6,499 nucleotides of DNA from an uncultured Ruminococcus sp. (GTDB lineage Bacteria; Bacillota; Clostridia; Oscillospirales; Ruminococcaceae), in assembly GCA_900556055.1 (NCBI GenBank), contig USNJ01000114.1, forward strand, positions 1 to 6,499. Direction: 5' to 3'. The position numbers and the translations under genes are program-made. This document shows, piece after piece, positions 5,355 through 6,499 of the stretch. The notes under the pieces were generated by a model. The model was not told where the DNA came from. It ran no database searches and worked only from the letters and a program-made list of their open reading frames with translations. Each line of letters opens with the position of its first letter. Position 1 is the first letter of the stretch.

Positions 5355-6499
5355 ATGAATTACAAGGTAAAGAAAACAGCAGGCGCAGCAAGCGCTCTCG
5401 CACTTTCGGCATTAATGGCTGCATCAGCTTTCGGCTCTGTTACAGCAAGTGCTGCAGTTACAGTAAAGCCTATCGGCGGAAGCAATATTTCTGACGATCA
5501 GGGCAATAAGCAGGTCTGGGTAAACGGCGGTTTCCACGATATTGATGACTGCTATTATGTAAACGGCAAGTACTACCTGAAGGGTACTGTCGGCAGCAGC
5601 AGCACATATCAGGAGTATACCGACGGAACAGTTTATATCAACGGCTATACATACAGAATGAGCGACTGCACCTACGCAAACGGCAGATATTACGCTCCCA
5701 GCTCTGCAACACCTATCTACGGCTACAACAACAGATACGGTTATTATTACAATAACAGCAACTATGTTTATTACAACGGTTATTACTACCTCAAGAATGA
5801 GTGCTCCTATGATTCCAAGACCGGAACATACACTCCTACACCCGGTGCTACAAAGTATTATGACTATTACACCAACGGTTATTACAACGGTTATTACTAC
5901 GGTTATATCTACGATTACCAGGAATATGATACATTCGTTGTTGTAAACGGCACACGCTACAACAAGAGCGACTGCACATACTACAACGGCAAGTACTATC
6001 CTTACGGATACACAACATCCAACGGATATGGCTACGGATACTACTACAACGGCAATTATTACAATTCTTACTACGCTTACCTGAATGCTATCTACAACTA
6101 CAACGGCATTATCTACAACAGCACATCTTCTTCCGTTTCCAAGACTGATCCTTTCATTTACGGAAACGAAAAGAAAAAGGGCTGGTCCACAGTTATCAAT
6201 ACTATCCTTAACGCTAAGATCAATTCCGATATTAAGATCGACATGAACGAAACATACTCACTGACAAAGAAGTTCATGTCCGCAGCTGCTACAAAGAATG
6301 TTAATATCACTCTTGTTATGCCCAACGGCGCTGTATGGGAATTCAACGGCAAGGATATCGACAAGGACTATGTAAGCAACGTAAATCTTGCTGTTAAGTA
6401 CAATACAAACAAGATCCCCGCTTCCCTCAAATCTCAGGCAAGCAAGGGTGCTTCCAGCTACTCTGAGATCACGATCGGTCAGGATTCCGCATACCTCGG
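5355..6499 (+). CDS. Secreted Tyr/Asn/Gly-rich repeat protein (3' end beyond window)
   Basis: An open frame of 381 codons with no stop before the window ends. ATG at 5355 follows GAGGAG (5340-5345) nine bases upstream. Residues 1-33 are a classic signal peptide (MNYKVKK, Ala/Ser/Leu core, cleavage after ASA), so the protein is exported. Residues about 54-217 hold four divergent repeats of the pattern NG-x2-Y-x3-(D/E)-C-x-Y-x-NG-x-YY, with the first Asn always nine residues before Cys (N57/C66, N96/C105, N141/C150, N198/C207). Residues 121-255 contain 47 Tyr in 135 by hand count. From about 276 a different, globular domain begins (GWSTVINTILNAK, DIKIDMN, NITLVMPNGAVWEFNGKDI, NKIPASL). That pattern resembles a C-terminal domain recurring in exported Ruminococcus-type proteins, from memory only. 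No sortase motif or dockerin is in view. Aromatic repeats of this kind suggest a surface adhesin, glycan-binding or matrix role, but the function is unknown. Confidence 0.9.
   Translation, partial: MNYKVKKTAGAASALALSALMAASAFGSVTASAAVTVKPIGGSNISDDQGNKQVWVNGGFHDIDDCYYVNGKYYLKGTVGSSSTYQEYTDGTVYINGYTYRMSDCTYANGRYYAPSSATPIYGYNNRYGYYYNNSNYVYYNGYYYLKNECSYDSKTGTYTPTPGATKYYDYYTNGYYNGYYYGYIYDYQEYDTFVVVNGTRYNKSDCTYYNGKYYPYGYTTSNGYGYGYYYNGNYYNSYYAYLNAIYNYNGIIYNSTSSSVSKTDPFIYGNEKKKGWSTVINTILNAKINSDIKIDMNETYSLTKKFMSAAATKNVNITLVMPNGAVWEFNGKDIDKDYVSNVNLAVKYNTNKIPASLKSQASKGASSYSEITIGQDSAYL
5514..6005 (+). repeat. Four divergent Cys-containing Tyr-rich protein repeats
   Basis: The region encodes residues 54-217 of the Tyr-rich protein. 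Each unit has a hydrophobic-x-hydrophobic-NG turn, a second aromatic segment, then (D/E)C-x-Y and usually NG-x-YY. Successive NG anchors at residues 57, 96, 141 and 198 give unit lengths of 39, 45 and 57, growing through Tyr/Gly/Asn insertions. The third unit has lost the second NG (CSYDSKTGTY instead). A fifth, Cys-less copy may follow at NGNYYNSYY (about 232). The units are similar in protein rather than in DNA, so the duplication is old or selected. Confidence 0.75.
5769..5900 (+). repeat. Exact short DNA repeats encoding YYNGYYY
   Basis: An identical 21-base stretch occurs at 5769-5789 and 5880-5900 (both encode YYNGYYY), and a 12-base unit encoding NGYY is tandemly duplicated at 5874-5885 and 5886-5897. 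Tyr codons elsewhere alternate between TAT and TAC, so exact identity here points to recent local duplication or slippage within the gene. Confidence 0.7.

Noticed and set aside
5764..5946. 60-residue plus-strand frame inside the Tyr-rich gene
   Set aside because: Its Thr/Ile-rich repeats are the out-of-frame reading of TAT/TAC/AAC codons of the true gene.

Overview
The window looks like a chromosomal segment of a Gram-positive gut or rumen anaerobe of the Clostridia, most likely Ruminococcus or a close relative. This is inferred from protein style: Ala-rich signal peptides, a YcdB/YcdC-like protein carrying S-layer homology (SLH) repeats, a YtrA-type GntR/ABC operon, strong AGGAGG-type ribosome binding sites and consensus sigma-A promoters. 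I cannot name a species. There is no tRNA, rRNA, CRISPR array, insertion sequence or integrase.

Left part, minus strand (1-669): a two-gene operon reads leftward off the window. A 123-residue YtrA-type GntR repressor (174-545) overlaps by ATGA the start of an ABC transporter ATPase (1-177, partial). Its promoter carries a perfect 14-bp palindrome exactly over the -10 box, a good candidate for an autorepression operator. A strong intrinsic terminator (629-668) just upstream insulates it from the next gene.

Middle: a large minus-strand gene (715-2823) encodes a secreted 702-residue protein with YcdB/YcdC (PepSY-like) repeats and C-terminal SLH repeats. Across a roughly 300-bp divergent intergenic region, a two-component pair reads rightward: an OmpR/PhoB-family response regulator (3131-3811) and a HAMP-less sensor histidine kinase (3808-5142), translationally coupled by ATGA and driven by a near-consensus promoter at 3061-3089.

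Right part: after a 212-bp gap holding an 11-bp-spaced direct repeat, an extended -10 promoter and a hairpin-containing leader, a plus-strand gene starts at 5355 and is still open at the window end. It encodes a secreted, extremely Tyr/Asn/Gly-rich protein built from four divergent Cys-containing repeats, followed by a distinct C-terminal domain. I do not recognise the repeat as a named family; it is the most novel item here.

Working picture (inference): the two-component system sits between two exported, cell-envelope-associated proteins and may control one or both, so that the segment forms a small cell-surface module.
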